Source of the DNA: Trichlorobacter ammonificans
Lineage (GTDB): Bacteria > Desulfobacterota > Desulfuromonadia > Geobacterales > Pseudopelobacteraceae
Direction of reading: 5' to 3'
Assembly: GCF_933509905.1 (NCBI RefSeq)
Contig: NZ_OW150024.1
Span: 2,344,001-2,408,000 of the forward strand
Length of the DNA: 64,000 nt
Part shown: positions 63,233-64,000 of the stretch, piece by piece
Position numbering within the stretch: position 1 is the stretch's first letter
How the letters are laid out: every line of letters begins with the position of its first letter
Made by a program: the position numbers and the translations under genes
Notes under the pieces: model-generated
What the model was told of the DNA's origin: nothing
What the model saw: the letters and a program-made list of their open reading frames with translations, nothing else
Databases searched by the model: none

Positions 63233-63520
63233 ATGAAGGTCTATCGCCTCGGCTACAACCTTCGTCGTCGTTGGGAACTCTGTTACCTTGTGCATTGCTT
63301 CGAGTGCTACGCTGTCCTGCCACTTAACCCTGATCCCGACGAGTTTCTTGTTTGTCCTGATTGCGGCACCAAGTACGATCTCCTTGACGTTCGCCTGTCT
63401 TCCTCTTCGGACTCTCCTGCTCCTTCTCGCCGCACAATCGTCACTCTTGGCCCTGACGGTCGTCTCCATCGTCGTCAGATTTCGCCTGTTGCTGCCGCTC
63501 AAGGGGAGTTACCGTTTTGA
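63233..63520 (+). CDS. Small zinc-ribbon protein before the replication gene
   Basis: 95 residues. LVHCFECYAVLPLNPDPDEFLVCPDCGTKYDLLDV has two CxxC pairs forming a zinc ribbon. The tail is Ser/Pro-rich with a C-terminal GELPF. It may bind ssDNA or assist the initiator. The initiator start overlaps its stop codon. ATG 63233 follows GGTGGTGATG. Confidence 0.6.
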   Translation: MKVYRLGYNLRRRWELCYLVHCFECYAVLPLNPDPDEFLVCPDCGTKYDLLDVRLSSSSDSPAPSRRTIVTLGPDGRLHRRQISPVAAAQGELPF

Positions 63521-64000
63521 TTGACACTATCAAGCTGGCATATCCTCTGGATAACCGCCTTCTGGCGCTCTTGGACGGTTGCGCCGAGCGCCTGCAAAAG
63601 CTCTCCCCTGACGGCGAAATCCTTTGGGAGAAATCCATCGTCCGTGGCGATGTCATGCCGTCCCACTATTCCGGCCTTCGGATCAGTATACGCCGTGTCA
63701 ATGAACTTTATAGCTTTTTGAACGAAGATCAATCACGGAATATCGGTGATCTCGCCTTCTTCGAATTCAGCCTGCAAAAATGGCAAAGCCCCAGCGCCTA
63801 CAACAACCGCAATACCACCATTGCCACCGACATGCTCGCACTTCACGAGTGGATACTGACACTCTCCCGTGCACTTGAGTACGAATTTGACCCCGAAGGA
63901 TTTCGGCTTTACCGTGTAGACCTCTCGCAAAACTTCCTGCTTAAGCACGGTAAACCTGCCGACTACATACGCTGTCTCGAAATCACGTTCAGTCGTCACC
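63517..64000 (+). CDS. Filamentous-phage replication initiation protein (CRI/gpII type), N-terminal part
   Basis: The frame opens at TTG 63517 with AAGGGGAG eight bases upstream and overlaps the previous stop. It is open to the window edge (at least 161 residues). MIDTIKLAYPLDNRLL, FFEFSLQKWQSPSAYNNRN and FRLYRVDLSQNFL match the conserved blocks of gpII/CRI initiators (Phage_CRI: TIKL, fevSlpKf..gNN, RvDl..n). These nick the plus-strand origin and start rolling-circle replication. The catalytic tyrosines lie outside the window. Confidence 0.85.
   Translation, partial: MIDTIKLAYPLDNRLLALLDGCAERLQKLSPDGEILWEKSIVRGDVMPSHYSGLRISIRRVNELYSFLNEDQSRNIGDLAFFEFSLQKWQSPSAYNNRNTTIATDMLALHEWILTLSRALEYEFDPEGFRLYRVDLSQNFLLKHGKPADYIRCLEITFSRH

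Larger units (their letters stand above)
59911..64000. mobile_element. Inovirus-like (filamentous phage) prophage, left part
   Basis: It starts at the tRNA-Arg half and continues past the window edge. It contains a tyrosine integrase, a retropepsin-like protease and a CI-type repressor on the minus strand, and on the plus strand small zinc-ribbon genes, a stem-loop block and a CRI/gpII-type replication protein. Intergenic gaps are short. Base composition and codon use are clearly more AT-rich than in the host genes, most strongly in the protease gene. Coat, adsorption and zot-like genes are expected to the right. Confidence 0.82.

Noticed and set aside
62952-63236. 94-residue frame through the stem-loop block
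   Set aside because: It starts neatly at ATG 62952, overlapping the previous stop, but its composition (repeated P, L, R, S from hairpin arms) does not look like a protein. The four hairpins explain the sequence better.

Overview
The window is high-GC bacterial chromosome. It looks like a Geobacter-type member of the Desulfuromonadales. This is inferred from a PpcA-like triheme cytochrome c7, a System II (ResB/CcsB) cytochrome c maturation pair, many c-di-GMP, HDOD, HD-GYP and chemoreceptor genes, a TrpB2 paralogue and a selU gene. No rRNA or CRISPR array is present. There is one complete tRNA, tRNA-Ala(CGC), and the 3' half of a tRNA-Arg(TCT).

Layout. 1-4.9 kb: end of purH, purD, a triheme cytochrome, resB-ccsB. 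5-14.2 kb: a tightly overlapping plus-strand exopolysaccharide or O-antigen operon with two GT2 and three GT4 glycosyltransferases, a winged-helix regulator, GDP-fucose synthase, a flippase and a methyltransferase. One GT2 carries a perfect 15-bp in-frame tandem repeat. 14.2-22.8 kb, minus strand: an RluA pseudouridine synthase, a Cys-rich DUF6485-like protein, a PocR-type hybrid histidine kinase with two REC-HD response regulators (flanked by two diverged copies of one intergenic element), and hisI-hisG. 22.9-32.4 kb, plus strand: signalling genes (chemoreceptor, LPP20-like protein, PPC/DUF296 protein, EamA exporter, HDOD/GGDEF group, CheY-CheC pair, PAS-GGDEF cyclase). 32.4-40.2 kb: metabolism (cbiD, ribH-nusB-hom-trpB2, trpF-trpB, pta). 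40.4-48.7 kb: split pqiA-pqiA-pqiB-pqiC lipid-transport operon, queC, a methyltransferase, a soluble lytic transglycosylase and a polysaccharide deacetylase. 48.8-57 kb, minus strand: a STAS / REC-SpoIIE-HATPase partner switch, two chemoreceptors, a NarL-type regulator, a broken REC fragment, PilZ and class II aldolase. Then selU and a small glycine-zipper lipoprotein.

The most unusual part is 58.9-64 kb. A filamentous-phage-like (inovirus) prophage starts in the anticodon loop of a tRNA-Arg(TCT) gene and runs off the right edge. On the minus strand it has a tyrosine integrase, a membrane-anchored retropepsin-like aspartic protease and a CI-type repressor. On the plus strand it has an operon of small zinc-ribbon proteins, a block of strong stem-loops resembling a filamentous-phage intergenic region, and a CRI/gpII-type replication initiator cut by the window edge. 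Immediately to its left lies the wreck of a sibling element: the first codons of an integrase fused to a second tRNA-Arg 3' end and terminator, then an intact RelB/StbD-RelE/StbE toxin-antitoxin cassette, then the last codons of a second retropepsin gene. In the living prophage integrase and retropepsin are two bases apart. In the wreck the toxin-antitoxin cassette sits exactly at that junction. This suggests tandem integration at one tRNA, cassette insertion at a fixed cargo site, and decay of everything except the addiction module.
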